A DNA stretch of 64,000 bases, from the NCBI GenBank assembly GCA_051418075.1, contig JBPRGG010000010.1:1-64000 (forward strand), in the 5' to 3' direction. Positions 8,994 through 18,419 of this stretch are shown here, in pieces. Made by a program: the position numbers and the translations under genes. The stretch comes from JBPRGG01 sp051418075 (GTDB lineage Bacteria > Bacteroidota > Bacteroidia > Cytophagales > Cyclobacteriaceae). Numbering within the stretch: the first letter of the stretch is position 1; each line of letters starts with the position of its first letter. The notes beneath the pieces were generated by a model. That model was not told the origin of the DNA. It worked only from the letters and a program-made list of their open reading frames with translations, and searched no databases.

Positions 8994-11900
8994 TTAAAAA
9001 CCAACTTGTAATCCCAAAAGAAAGATTTTGGAAACAGGGTATCGGCCTCTGTCTACGCCGCTATTCAGGCTGCTTTGGGCCATACTGCCTATTTCAGGAT
9101 CCCAACCCGAATACTTAGTCAATGTCAATAGATTTTGAGCATTCAGATAGATTCTTGCGTTACTTAAATTGATCCTGTTTATGAAATCAGTGGGAAAGCT
9201 GTAGCCCAGGATTACATTTTGAATTCTCAGGTAAGAAGCATCTTCTATAAATCGTGAATTGGTAGAAGCCTGGGAGAAGTTATGATCAGTTCTGATCCGG
9301 GGTACTTCTGCATCCGGATTGGTTAAGGTATAATCAGCGATATCATTTGCATTCCCCCCATCTCTTAATATTGGTATAGCTCTGGAATTCATAATGGACA
9401 TTTGATTTTGATTGTATAGATCGGCTCTTAGTAACCAGGCTTTTTGTTGGTTGTAGGCATCCATTCCCACTAGACCTACACAATAAATCGTGGCATCGAA
9501 ATTTTTCCAGTTGAAGGTATTGTCAAATCCAAAAGTAAAATCCGGATTGGGATTGCCAATGTAGGTTTGATCGTTTGGGTCTATAACTCCGGCATTGTTG
9601 ATAGTGATCATATCCTCGGAATTACCAGTGTAGACTGCTGATCCCACAATATAATTGCCATCTGCATCATATTCTGCGGTATATCCGGGGACTTGCCAGG
9701 CAGCAGTTCCTTCGTCGCTGATATCAACGAATTTATAATCACCAATCCACATGCCCACAGTAGGATCAATCGAATTCACTCCTTTCCAACGTGGGTGGGT
9801 CAGGATATCATCCAGGTCCTGATAAAGGCCATCGGTTTGATAACCATAGAATCTACCAATTGGTCCGCCTTCTTCACTTTTTGAAGCCATGCCATAAATG
9901 GGTAATCCTCCTTCACCTAAATCAAGTATTTCGTTTCGGTTTACTGTCAGAGCCACCCCGCTTCTCCATTCAAACTGACCGGTGGTATTGATGCTGTTTA
10001 AAGTGATCTCTAACCCTCTGTTTTGGACCGAAGCAATATTGGAAACCATATAGATGTTGGAACCTACCGAAGATGGCAGTAATACCTGGTTCAATGCGTT
10101 TCTGGTTTTTTTATCATACACTTCAAACTGTGCACTGAAGCGATCATCCAGTATGCCTATTTCCAGACCCAAATTGAAGGCCTCGGTTTCCTCCCAACTT
10201 AGATTAGGATCGTAATTGACAAATGAGGTGGAAAATCCACCATCACTATTAGGAATTACGTTTACCAAGGGCCTGAATTGTCCTCCCAGCACATTGTCGT
10301 TTCCAACTATACCCCATCCTCCATTCACTTTCAGATTGTTAATTAGACCCTGGCTATGGAAAAATGGAAAATTGGAAATTCTTAAAGCTGCAGAAAATGA
10401 GGGGAAAAATCCCCAGCGGTTGCCTTCAGGAAAATTAGGCGAACCATCAGATCTGACGGAGGTGGTGACCATAGCCAGATCTTTATAGTTGTAGAACACC
10501 CTGGCCAGGTAAGACTCCTGTCGCCATCTACCCCGGTTTCCTCCGGTTTTAGTGTAAGTCACATCCGATAAATCCAGTGAATTGAGGTTGTTGTTATAAA
10601 ATCCCCCGCCTTCACCCCGGGTATTTTCCCAGCGGCCTTCCCGGGCTTCATGGGCCAGCATCGCATTGATGGTATGATCACCGAAGGTCTTATCATAGTA
10701 AAAGATATTTTTCCATTCATAACCAATGGAAAATGACTGTTGCTGGTTGAGCAATGACTGGCTGTTAATAAATCCGGGATATTCCACCTTGGCATAAAAG
10801 GCGTAGTCATTAACAAAATCGCCGATCAGGTTTAGTTCAGATCTGAATTTGAAATCAGATACTGATAAAACAGCAAAAAGATTGTTGTATATATTGAATT
10901 TCCTTTTCCTGGAATCCCTGTCTTCGGTCAATGCCAGAGGATTGGCCTGGGCTAATCCACCACCGGGAACAGTCTGATTTTCTTCAACACCTACATAATT
11001 TCCATTTTCATCATAAACCCTGACATCAGGCGCTTTTTTCAGCGATAAAGTAAGGGGTGAATCATTGGCATCGGCAAACACATATTTGGTGTTCGACTGA
11101 CCAGCGGTAAAGTTATTACCAAACTGCAGCCACTTTTTAGCTTCTACTTCCAGATTGGCCCGCAGGGTATATCTTTCCATCCAGGTATTAGCCACCGGTC
11201 CCTTGTCATCCAGAAAGCTACCACTTACAAAATAGGTTAACTTTTCATTACCACCGGAAAGTGACAGGTTGTGATTGGTGATGGTTCCGGTTTCAAATAG
11301 AACATCCTGCCAGTCAGTACCGCCGGTTAATGAGGCAGGATTGGCAAATTCCGGCCTAGGCTCTTTACCCTGCGAGAGTGCCTGCTCATTGTTAAACATT
11401 GCATAATCTCTCAGGCCCATTACATCCACTTTGTTGGCTATATTTTTAATACCGGTGCTTACATGGTACTCAATTCTTGAATCATTTTTATTTCCCTTCT
11501 TTGTGGTTACAATGATCACGCCGTTGGCCCCGCGGTTCCCATATATGGCGGTAGCTGAAGCGTCTTTTAGCACCTCAATGGATTCTATATCAGAGGGGTT
11601 AATTGTTGATAGTGGAGAAACCCTCATGGCTCCCCTGTTGCCGCCATTACCTACAAAAAACACCCCCTCACTGTTTCCACTTACCTGGATACCATCGATC
11701 ACATAAAGCGGCTCATTGGTGCCTAGTAAAGAGTTGGTGCCTCTGATACGGACTGTAGATGCTGCCCCAGGTTGGCCGGAGTTGACCATTACCTGAACCC
11801 CTGCCGCTCTTCCTTGCAACGCCTGCTCGAAGGTATTGGTAACTCTTTTTTCCAGTTCCTTACTTTTTACTGAAACCACTGCTCCGGTAAGGTCACTTTT

Positions 11901-12590
11901 CTTCATGGTTCCGTAACCGATTACCACAATTTCATCCAAAGCTGTAACGTCCGGATTTAATCTGATATCAAAAAAGGTTTGATTCCCAACCTGTATTTCT
12001 TCAGTTACATATCCTACCGAACTTATTATTAATACCGGATTTTCACTGGGCACGTCCAGGGAGAAGTTTCCGTCTATATCTGTAATTGTTCCAATGCTGG
12101 TTCCCTTTATTGTGATATTTGCACCAGGCAGTCCCGAATTATCCTCAGCAGAAGTTACCTTTCCGGATATTTTTACCCCCTGAATGATTATTTCCAGGTC
12201 TTCATTTTTGTGTTCTTTGGATAACTTTTTGGTAATATGAATATTGTTATTAATCTGCTTAAATTTCAGATCGGTTTGACGGGAAATCTGAATTAAAAGG
12301 TCCCCCACTGTTTTGGTATGGGCTGTGCTGGATATTTTTACGGGTTTGTTAAGTATTTTTTTGTCATAGGAGAATTGAAAATCAGTTTTTGATTGTATTT
12401 CCCATAGAATTTCCTTTAAATCTGCATCTTCGAAGTGGACCTGGATAAAAGTTTCCTTTACACTCTTAATTTTTTGAGCAGTGACATTGTTGGCTAACAA
12501 ACTGCCAAGTAGTACACAATTAATCGATAAGGCATACAAACTTAATCTAGACATCTTACCTAGGATTTGCCATAGTAATTTTAATTTCAT
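8994..12590 (-). CDS. SusC/RagA-type TonB-linked outer membrane transporter with STN domain
   Basis: 1198 residues. Signal peptide to about Ala39 (NVTA|QKIK), STN (secretin/TonB short N-terminal) signalling domain at ~45-122, carboxypeptidase-regulatory-like domain at ~141-220, TonB box DEIVVIGYGT at ~219-228, plug to ~345 and a C-terminal 22-strand barrel ending in an aromatic residue (VGF). The STN domain marks it as a signal-transducing transporter that talks to the FecR anti-sigma factor encoded just upstream. It is separated from FecR by a hairpin. It imports oligomers, with its SusD partner, across the outer membrane. Confidence 0.95.
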   Translation of the reverse strand: MKLKLLWQILGKMSRLSLYALSINCVLLGSLLANNVTAQKIKSVKETFIQVHFEDADLKEILWEIQSKTDFQFSYDKKILNKPVKISSTAHTKTVGDLLIQISRQTDLKFKQINNNIHITKKLSKEHKNEDLEIIIQGVKISGKVTSAEDNSGLPGANITIKGTSIGTITDIDGNFSLDVPSENPVLIISSVGYVTEEIQVGNQTFFDIRLNPDVTALDEIVVIGYGTMKKSDLTGAVVSVKSKELEKRVTNTFEQALQGRAAGVQVMVNSGQPGAASTVRIRGTNSLLGTNEPLYVIDGIQVSGNSEGVFFVGNGGNRGAMRVSPLSTINPSDIESIEVLKDASATAIYGNRGANGVIIVTTKKGNKNDSRIEYHVSTGIKNIANKVDVMGLRDYAMFNNEQALSQGKEPRPEFANPASLTGGTDWQDVLFETGTITNHNLSLSGGNEKLTYFVSGSFLDDKGPVANTWMERYTLRANLEVEAKKWLQFGNNFTAGQSNTKYVFADANDSPLTLSLKKAPDVRVYDENGNYVGVEENQTVPGGGLAQANPLALTEDRDSRKRKFNIYNNLFAVLSVSDFKFRSELNLIGDFVNDYAFYAKVEYPGFINSQSLLNQQQSFSIGYEWKNIFYYDKTFGDHTINAMLAHEAREGRWENTRGEGGGFYNNNLNSLDLSDVTYTKTGGNRGRWRQESYLARVFYNYKDLAMVTTSVRSDGSPNFPEGNRWGFFPSFSAALRISNFPFFHSQGLINNLKVNGGWGIVGNDNVLGGQFRPLVNVIPNSDGGFSTSFVNYDPNLSWEETEAFNLGLEIGILDDRFSAQFEVYDKKTRNALNQVLLPSSVGSNIYMVSNIASVQNRGLEITLNSINTTGQFEWRSGVALTVNRNEILDLGEGGLPIYGMASKSEEGGPIGRFYGYQTDGLYQDLDDILTHPRWKGVNSIDPTVGMWIGDYKFVDISDEGTAAWQVPGYTAEYDADGNYIVGSAVYTGNSEDMITINNAGVIDPNDQTYIGNPNPDFTFGFDNTFNWKNFDATIYCVGLVGMDAYNQQKAWLLRADLYNQNQMSIMNSRAIPILRDGGNANDIADYTLTNPDAEVPRIRTDHNFSQASTNSRFIEDASYLRIQNVILGYSFPTDFINRINLSNARIYLNAQNLLTLTKYSGWDPEIGSMAQSSLNSGVDRGRYPVSKIFLLGLQVGF

Positions 12591-12629
12591 AATTTTATGT
12601 GTTTATAAATTATTAAAAAAGTATTTTTC

Positions 12630-12660
12630 AGCCTGTGTGATGCTGCAACATCCATAGGCT
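12630..12660 (-). terminator. Imperfect hairpin between fecR-like and susC-like genes of locus 1
   Basis: On the minus strand AGCCTATGGATG and CATCACACAGGCT form an imperfect stem around a six-base loop, followed by GAAAAATACTTTTTT. It sits in the 99-base gap between FecR and SusC. The same gene junction in locus 2 holds a perfect 12-base hairpin (39576-39615). The parallel suggests a terminator or attenuator that separates low-level regulator expression from high-level SusC expression. Confidence 0.5.
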
Positions 12661-12689
12661 TTTTTTTGGGTATAATGATTTTTTATTTT

Positions 12690-13721
12690 CTATTCATAGG
12701 CTCCTGGGTTTGGTTTAAATCTTAATTCAACTTTATTTCCAATTACTTTATAGTCAAAATTGTAGACGAAAGCTAAACCATCCAGTACTTCAGTTAACAC
12801 TGCATTGTCAAATCTGCCTTCATATAACACCTCAGGTATTTGGTTTTTTAAGTGAAAGTCTACTCCATACCATAGTGACAGTTTTTCGATGATTTCGCCC
12901 AACTCAGCATTTTTAAATACCAGGATTTTATCTTTCCAACCTATTTGCTCGGCATAATCATATGTATTTAATTGCAGTTTGTTTTCTTTTGATACTGCCA
13001 TTTCTCCCGGAAGCAGATAGAGTTCATTGTCATTCCGGAGTACTTTAACTTTCCCTGTGACCAAAGCCACTTCAATTTCTTCTTTGGGCCGGTTCTTTAT
13101 ATTAAATGAGGTGCCAACTACAACTGTAGAAACTTCATTGGCCATGACGATGAATGGCCTGAGTGTATCTTCCTCTACTTCGAAAAATGCTTCTCCCTGC
13201 AGGTATACCTTTCGGGTGTCAGCGGTAAAAGGCAATTCATATCTCAGGGTAGATGAAGCATTTAGTTTCACAACGGTGCCATCTGGCAGATTGGTAGTCA
13301 TTCGTTGTCCCTTGTGGGTTGATTTTTGTATGATCTGTGTTTCAGAAATTGCCTGTTTAGCAGGGTTATGTAAAAACCAGGTTAAAGCAAAGGCAAAGCT
13401 GATTATCAGGATAAAAGAGGCTGCTCTGCGAATCCAGGGATTCATTTCAAACCTCCTCAATGATTGTTGATTGTCATGTATATCTATATTATCTTCAATC
13501 CGGTTTTTAATAGATTCGATCCGGTTTAATTCCAACTGATCTACTTTGAAGGCAAGTGATTCAATAAAAGACCTTGCTTCCATTAATGTTTCAACATCCT
13601 GAGGATACTTTTTCATCATTTTTAGCCATTCTTCCTCAGGGCGCTTTTTAACCACATTGATAAAAAATTCATCAGCAATTAAAAATTCGTATAAATCATC
13701 GTTTAAATTCATGCTATTCAA
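12690..13721 (-). CDS. FecR-family anti-sigma factor
   Basis: 343 residues. Cytoplasmic N-terminal part (1-95), one membrane span (about 97-117, SFILIISFAFALTW), a periplasmic FecR domain (~130-235, with the typical LPDGTVVKLNASS block) and a C-terminal DUF4974-like module (~260-335) that contacts the STN domain of SusC. In this family, ligand-loaded SusC signals through FecR, which then releases the partner ECF sigma factor. The partner sigma gene lies 78 bases upstream and the SusC gene 99 bases downstream, the usual order for a sigma/anti-sigma controlled PUL. Confidence 0.95.
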   Translation of the reverse strand: MNSMNLNDDLYEFLIADEFFINVVKKRPEEEWLKMMKKYPQDVETLMEARSFIESLAFKVDQLELNRIESIKNRIEDNIDIHDNQQSLRRFEMNPWIRRAASFILIISFAFALTWFLHNPAKQAISETQIIQKSTHKGQRMTTNLPDGTVVKLNASSTLRYELPFTADTRKVYLQGEAFFEVEEDTLRPFIVMANEVSTVVVGTSFNIKNRPKEEIEVALVTGKVKVLRNDNELYLLPGEMAVSKENKLQLNTYDYAEQIGWKDKILVFKNAELGEIIEKLSLWYGVDFHLKNQIPEVLYEGRFDNAVLTEVLDGLAFVYNFDYKVIGNKVELRFKPNPGAYE

Positions 13722-13799
13722 TAAATGTGGATCTTTTTATTATAGAATACATGAGGTTTCTTTTTTACCCCATGAGGAATTAAAAAAAATAAAACTTTT

Positions 13800-14336
13800 T
13801 TATTTTAATTTTTCTCTCAGGTGTTTTATCGCCCTGCCCATCAGTTTATACACTGCTTTTACCTCTATTTCCATCAATTCAGCTATTTCCTGATAAGTAA
13901 GATTTTCGTAGTATTTAAGGTGAATAATCTCTTTTTGACGGGGTGTAAGGTTATCAATCAATTCATTTAATTCTCCCTGATACCAGGATTCATCTTCTGC
14001 CATGACCAACTTCTCTTCCTGTGATAGTTCTATCTGAAAATCTACAGCAGGCTGAAAACGAATATGTTTCATTTTGTAAGACAATTTTCTGAATAATCTC
14101 CTTTTAATAGCTACCAATAAGTAGGCCCGTATATGGTCTGTATGAGCCAATTTGTTTCTTTTTATCCATATGTCACTGAATAATTCCTGGATACAATCCT
14201 CAATTAAAGGTTCATCATTTACGATCTTTTTGCAATAATTATAAATGATATTTACATACTGATAATAGATCTCATTGAAGGCATTCTTTTCCCCTTTTTT
14301 TAAAAGTGTCCACAATTGTTTATCATTTCTCTTCAT
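13800..14336 (-). CDS. ECF RNA polymerase sigma factor of locus 1
   Basis: 178 residues with region 2 at ~15-85 (EDCIQELFSDIWIKR) and region 4 at ~125-175 (LTPRQKEIIHLKYYENLTYQEIAELM split over the recognition helix). Length and layout fit the Bacteroidota extracytoplasmic sigma factors that control SusCD loci. It is the first gene of locus 1 and is insulated from the upstream catabolic operon by a hairpin at 14409-14432. It should direct polymerase to the promoter of the SusC gene when FecR is signalled by the transporter. Confidence 0.93.
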   Translation of the reverse strand: MKRNDKQLWTLLKKGEKNAFNEIYYQYVNIIYNYCKKIVNDEPLIEDCIQELFSDIWIKRNKLAHTDHIRAYLLVAIKRRLFRKLSYKMKHIRFQPAVDFQIELSQEEKLVMAEDESWYQGELNELIDNLTPRQKEIIHLKYYENLTYQEIAELMEIEVKAVYKLMGRAIKHLREKLK

Positions 14337-14408
14337 AGGAGGCCTTAACTATCAGTTTTGGAGAAATATTTTAAAATACCATCACCAAACCCTATTAACG
14401 CGATAAGA

Positions 14409-14432
14409 AAGGGAACTCCACCTGGCTCCCTT
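14409..14432 (-). terminator. Terminator-like hairpin after the sugar-catabolic operon
   Basis: On the minus strand AAGGGAGC and GTTCCCTT flank a short loop and are followed by TCTTAT. It lies just past the stop codon of the fucose-isomerase-like gene, the last gene of the 12-gene operon, and before the sigma factor gene of locus 1. It would separate the two transcription units. Confidence 0.55.
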
Positions 14433-14459
14433 GTTTTGATTTGGTTCGGAATGGCTGAA

Positions 14460-15782
14460 TCAGATCACTTCCAACTCATAATCAAATATGTTGGATATCA
14501 TATTCAGGGCAGCTTTCTTATGGCCGCTGAGTAATACGTAATGATGGGATGCCACTTTGTCCACAAATTGCTGACCATCCTTGACCTTGATAATTCCCCC
14601 GTTCAGACAATCAGAATTTTCAAATTGCACATACCCGGTAAGTGCTGCTTCAGAAAGTGAAATTTTCTCCAGGTAAGGCTGAAATTTCATTAAAGTAATG
14701 GGTCCGGTAGGTAAGGTGGCATCAATCATAGTAGCATTTTCATTGACCATGGCTAAAACCCGTTTTTTCAGGCTCCAATTGTCAGCGAAGGTTTCGGGAA
14801 GCAGGCCAAAGTAACCGCAATGGGCGGCCAGAATATGATTTTCAGGTTCATCCACCTGGGGAAAATAGGGGATACGTTCATGTGCCAGAGCGGCCTGTCC
14901 CATGATAAACGGATAAAGATTGGTCATGAAAAATGGGGCCTGCAGTACCTTATCAGCCAGTATTTCGGTCAGCATCACCATGGTATCGGCTTCGCATCCC
15001 CATACCAGGTTTTTTTCCTGGTAAAGCAGGTTCCAGGCCAGGCAAGGGGTAGTGTCGCAGCTTTTGGATTCATTGAGACAATTAAGTCCCATGGCCAGGA
15101 TTTGCTGATCGGCTTCATATTCTTTTTTAATTTCCATATATAGCTTCACAGCACTCATTAAAGGTCTACCCTGAATACTTTTGTGCCTGGAATTCCATTT
15201 GCTGGCTACTTCTTCTGCCGCTTTATCCGAAATTTCACGGGCCCGGGCAGCCAGATCTCTGAAACTTCGTTGTTCGATGGTAATTCCATATTTTTCAAAC
15301 ATCTTTTTTGGGGCTTCTTTTTCCAGCCAGTAAAAACGTTTGAAAATATCCGACTGTTGCCCGGTGGGGCCGGCGGGGTCATCCTGGTAGACAATAAATT
15401 TACTGGCAGCCAGCTGTCGCCTTACCACCAAAGCCCGGCAAACCATTTTAGTATCTTCCAGGCTGGGCGGGCAAATGGTAGAAATGCCATTTAATTTCAA
15501 ATAATTCACCAGTTCCCAGTCCCACATATTTACAGTGCCAAAGGCAGAGGTAATAACCATAATTGGTATTGAAATAGCTTGCAGTTGAGGAACCAGTCCA
15601 TAGGCTTCACCCAGCATCTGGGGGAATATGGCTGCATCGGCTTCGGGGAGCGGTTGACCCACTGCCACAGGTTTAAGGAATTCGGCATCATCCCTGAGTA
15701 GGTTTTGGCAAATATCGAGATGTTTTTCAAAATTATCATCTTTTCCCGGATCAAAGTATAGGGGAACAAGTTTAGCTTTCAT
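14460..15782 (-). CDS. L-fucose/L-arabinose isomerase-fold protein
   Basis: 440 residues without a signal peptide. The N-terminal half resembles the Rossmann-like part of fucose/arabinose isomerases, and the C-terminal part carries family-like segments (AAHCGYF at about residue 320, and SHHYVLLSGH near the C-terminus). Family members convert aldoses to ketoses using Mn2+; this protein is shorter than E. coli FucI (about 590 residues), so it belongs to a divergent subgroup whose substrate is not known. As the last gene of the GntR operon, next to a transporter, it probably performs the aldose-ketose step before the kinase and aldolase. The metal ligands were not individually assigned. Confidence 0.75.
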   Translation of the reverse strand: MKAKLVPLYFDPGKDDNFEKHLDICQNLLRDDAEFLKPVAVGQPLPEADAAIFPQMLGEAYGLVPQLQAISIPIMVITSAFGTVNMWDWELVNYLKLNGISTICPPSLEDTKMVCRALVVRRQLAASKFIVYQDDPAGPTGQQSDIFKRFYWLEKEAPKKMFEKYGITIEQRSFRDLAARAREISDKAAEEVASKWNSRHKSIQGRPLMSAVKLYMEIKKEYEADQQILAMGLNCLNESKSCDTTPCLAWNLLYQEKNLVWGCEADTMVMLTEILADKVLQAPFFMTNLYPFIMGQAALAHERIPYFPQVDEPENHILAAHCGYFGLLPETFADNWSLKKRVLAMVNENATMIDATLPTGPITLMKFQPYLEKISLSEAALTGYVQFENSDCLNGGIIKVKDGQQFVDKVASHHYVLLSGHKKAALNMISNIFDYELEVI

Positions 15783-15811
15783 AATTTTTTGGATTTAATG
15801 GTTGTAAATAA

Positions 15812-17353
15812 TTAAGTTGTAGTTTCTATGGGTTTTTTTTCAAGTTCTACCATTCGATAACCACCAGATTTTTTAAAATAGAGGCTCAGCAAAAGAAAGC
15901 AGATGAACATTCCTGCCGGTAATAACGCCACTGTTTTCAATGCGTCTTTTTTAGCTGTGGTTTGAATATCGTCCAGCACCAATTTTTCACCAAGTGCAGC
16001 CTGATTGACGGCTTCATTATCTAATGACCGATAATTTCCCATTACACTGGGTTTTTCATCGCTGATATATTTTACATGCAGTGTGGTTTGGTTTGTATCA
16101 TCATAAACTAATATTTTCTTTTCAATTTCCTTATCCTGTACAAATCCCAGGAATACGGCTCCCATAATCCCAACTGCAATCATCCCTACTCCGGTGGTAA
16201 CATTCAGAGTAAGGGCACCACCTTTAGGGAATCTTTCTCCTACTATACCAATCATGGTGGGCCATAAATAAGATTTACCAAAACCATATACAGTAGCTGC
16301 TACAAAAACCAGAATGCCAGATGAAACAGACAGGAATATCAAACCCAGGGCTGCAACTCCGGAGCAAAGGAGTAATAATCCAATCGGTTTAAAAACCCGA
16401 AGCAAGGGCCCGGCAGTAAAACGGAAGAAGGTCATGATCAAAGCGGTATATACCAGGATCCAACCGGCCTGAATGCCAAGGTCGTTCATTTCCACGGTCA
16501 TCAGATCCACAATCCAGCTATCGGTTCCCAATTCTGTAGTGGCCAAGGGAAACATGATCAGTAACAGAATGATAAACAATGGCTGACCTAAAGCCCGTAC
16601 ATAAAGGGCAAAGCCCCCGGTTAGTAGAATTACCAGGCTGACCATCAGCCATGTCGGCAGGTTCAATATTTTCCCGATTTCCATAACCATCAGGGAAATA
16701 ATGATCAGAAAGCCCAAAATGCCCAGTTCCCGTAGCATATCTCTAAATGAAATACCTGCCAGGATCCTTTCACTGACTGGAAACTTTTTACCCAGCATCA
16801 TATAGCCATAGATCAGCATAGGCAGCAAAATGACAGACAACTTATACTGCCATTCTAATGCTGTGCCCATCGATAGCGCCAGTAGACCTCCCACTACCAT
16901 ACCACCGGGCCAGGCAGCATGTAGTTTATTGAGATATTTAGTTTTTTCTTTGGGGTACATGGCGGCTACAGCAGGGTTTATAATGGCCTCTATACTGCCA
17001 TTTCCCAGAGCGAATATGAAGGTGCCGATATAAAGCATCCAGTATCCATTGGCGAAAAGGGTAATAATTACCGATGAAACATGGCATACAAATGCAAAGA
17101 TCATGGCTTTACCATAGCCAATCCGATCTACGATCAGGCTAAAAATTATAATGGATAAAGCAAAAGGCCATAAACCAACACCCATGATCTCCCCCATCTG
17201 GGTTTTGGTCAAGTTAAATGCAACACCCCATTCAGTAATGAGCATAGCACGTAGCATAAAACCAAATGAGGTGGCCATAAGGGCTACAAAACAGGCATTG
17301 AATAAAGATCTTCTTGAAGCATTTTCCATGGTTAGTTTTTTTAGGGTGCGCAT
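15812..17353 (-). CDS. MFS sugar transporter
   Basis: 513 residues with about 12 hydrophobic spans and a polar insertion near residues 400-480 that precedes the last span, unusual for the family. The first loop contains the LIVDRIGYGKAM segment equivalent to the MFS GxxxDRxGRR motif. The C-terminus is short and charged. It lies in the sugar-catabolic operon, 10 bases downstream of the TIM-barrel gene, and is the only inner-membrane transporter in the operon. It is therefore the likely importer of the operon's substrate from the periplasm. The exact sugar is unknown. Confidence 0.9.
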   Translation of the reverse strand: MRTLKKLTMENASRRSLFNACFVALMATSFGFMLRAMLITEWGVAFNLTKTQMGEIMGVGLWPFALSIIIFSLIVDRIGYGKAMIFAFVCHVSSVIITLFANGYWMLYIGTFIFALGNGSIEAIINPAVAAMYPKEKTKYLNKLHAAWPGGMVVGGLLALSMGTALEWQYKLSVILLPMLIYGYMMLGKKFPVSERILAGISFRDMLRELGILGFLIIISLMVMEIGKILNLPTWLMVSLVILLTGGFALYVRALGQPLFIILLLIMFPLATTELGTDSWIVDLMTVEMNDLGIQAGWILVYTALIMTFFRFTAGPLLRVFKPIGLLLLCSGVAALGLIFLSVSSGILVFVAATVYGFGKSYLWPTMIGIVGERFPKGGALTLNVTTGVGMIAVGIMGAVFLGFVQDKEIEKKILVYDDTNQTTLHVKYISDEKPSVMGNYRSLDNEAVNQAALGEKLVLDDIQTTAKKDALKTVALLPAGMFICFLLLSLYFKKSGGYRMVELEKKPIETTT

Positions 17354-17363
17354 CTGGTTTTGT

Positions 17364-18419
17364 TTACTTCCGATCCAATCCTAGAATTCTGCGGTTTCTT
17401 TCGGTATTAGTACTACTGCCGGCAAAATCATCAAACCGGTAATCGGTTGCTTCAATAATTTGATTCTTAATAAAAGGAGCCGCCTCCCGGGCACCTTGCT
17501 GAGGGCTTTTTACGCAACATTCCCATTCCAGGATGGCCCAGCCATTATAATCTTTCTCGGTCAAAAGCGTAAAAATGGCTTTAAAATCTACCTGTCCGTC
17601 TCCAATAGACCGGAATCTGCCAGGCCTGTAGGGCCAGTCTTTATAGCCTCCATACAGGCCCATTCGGCCATTGGGTCTGAACTCAGCATCTTTTACATGA
17701 AATGCATTTATTTTGGCGGCATAAATATCTATGAAAGCCAGGTAATCCAGTTGCTGCAACAGGAAATGACTGGGGTCATAAGTAATACCCACAGCCGGAT
17801 TATTGCTGGTAGCCTCTAAAAATGATTCGAAGGTAGCTCCATCAAACACATCCGAACCAGGATGTAGTTCATAGCCAAAAGTGATGTCCTTTTCAGTGGC
17901 ATATTGCAGCACTGGCATCCATCTTTTAGCTAATTCTTTAAAGGCTTCATCAATAATTCCATCCGGTCTTTGGGGCCAGGGGTATACCATATGCCAGGCT
18001 AATCCACCGGACAAAACTGATATATTCCTGGTGCCCAGGTTTGCTGAAGCATCAATGGTTTTTATCAATTGCTGTCGGGCCCATTCAACCCTTTGCTGAT
18101 CATTCAGCGCCCGGGGATAAAACGGCTGAAACATCTCCTCATAGGCCAAATTCATGGCCATTACCTGACCCTGGAGATAGGATGCCAATTCTATCACATC
18201 AACCCCTTTCTTTTGCACCGTTTCTTTGAATTCATCACAGTAATCTTTAGAGCTTGCGGCTTTATCCAGATCAATTACACGGCTATCCCAGGTAGGTATT
18301 TGAATGCCTTTATACCCCAGCGATGCTACCCAGGAGGTGATACCTTCAAGATTATTGAAGGGCTCCTGGTCACGGAGAAACTGGGCTAAGAAAATTCCGG
18401 GTCCTTTAATTGTCTTCAT
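17364..18419 (-). CDS. Sugar phosphate isomerase/epimerase-like TIM-barrel protein
   Basis: 351 residues of the xylose-isomerase-like TIM barrel (AP endonuclease 2 superfamily). Metal-ligand blocks are present: the ELHPGSD segment near residue 195, YDPSHF near 225, FHVKDAEFRPNG near 250 and LEWECC near 300. Members isomerise, epimerise or dehydrate keto-sugars and inositol derivatives. The gene overlaps the preceding Gfo/Idh gene by 14 bases, so the two are translationally coupled. Such pairs are typical of oxidation-epimerisation (keto-sugar) pathways. The precise reaction cannot be told from sequence. Confidence 0.88.
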   Translation of the reverse strand: MKTIKGPGIFLAQFLRDQEPFNNLEGITSWVASLGYKGIQIPTWDSRVIDLDKAASSKDYCDEFKETVQKKGVDVIELASYLQGQVMAMNLAYEEMFQPFYPRALNDQQRVEWARQQLIKTIDASANLGTRNISVLSGGLAWHMVYPWPQRPDGIIDEAFKELAKRWMPVLQYATEKDITFGYELHPGSDVFDGATFESFLEATSNNPAVGITYDPSHFLLQQLDYLAFIDIYAAKINAFHVKDAEFRPNGRMGLYGGYKDWPYRPGRFRSIGDGQVDFKAIFTLLTEKDYNGWAILEWECCVKSPQQGAREAAPFIKNQIIEATDYRFDDFAGSSTNTERNRRILGLDRK

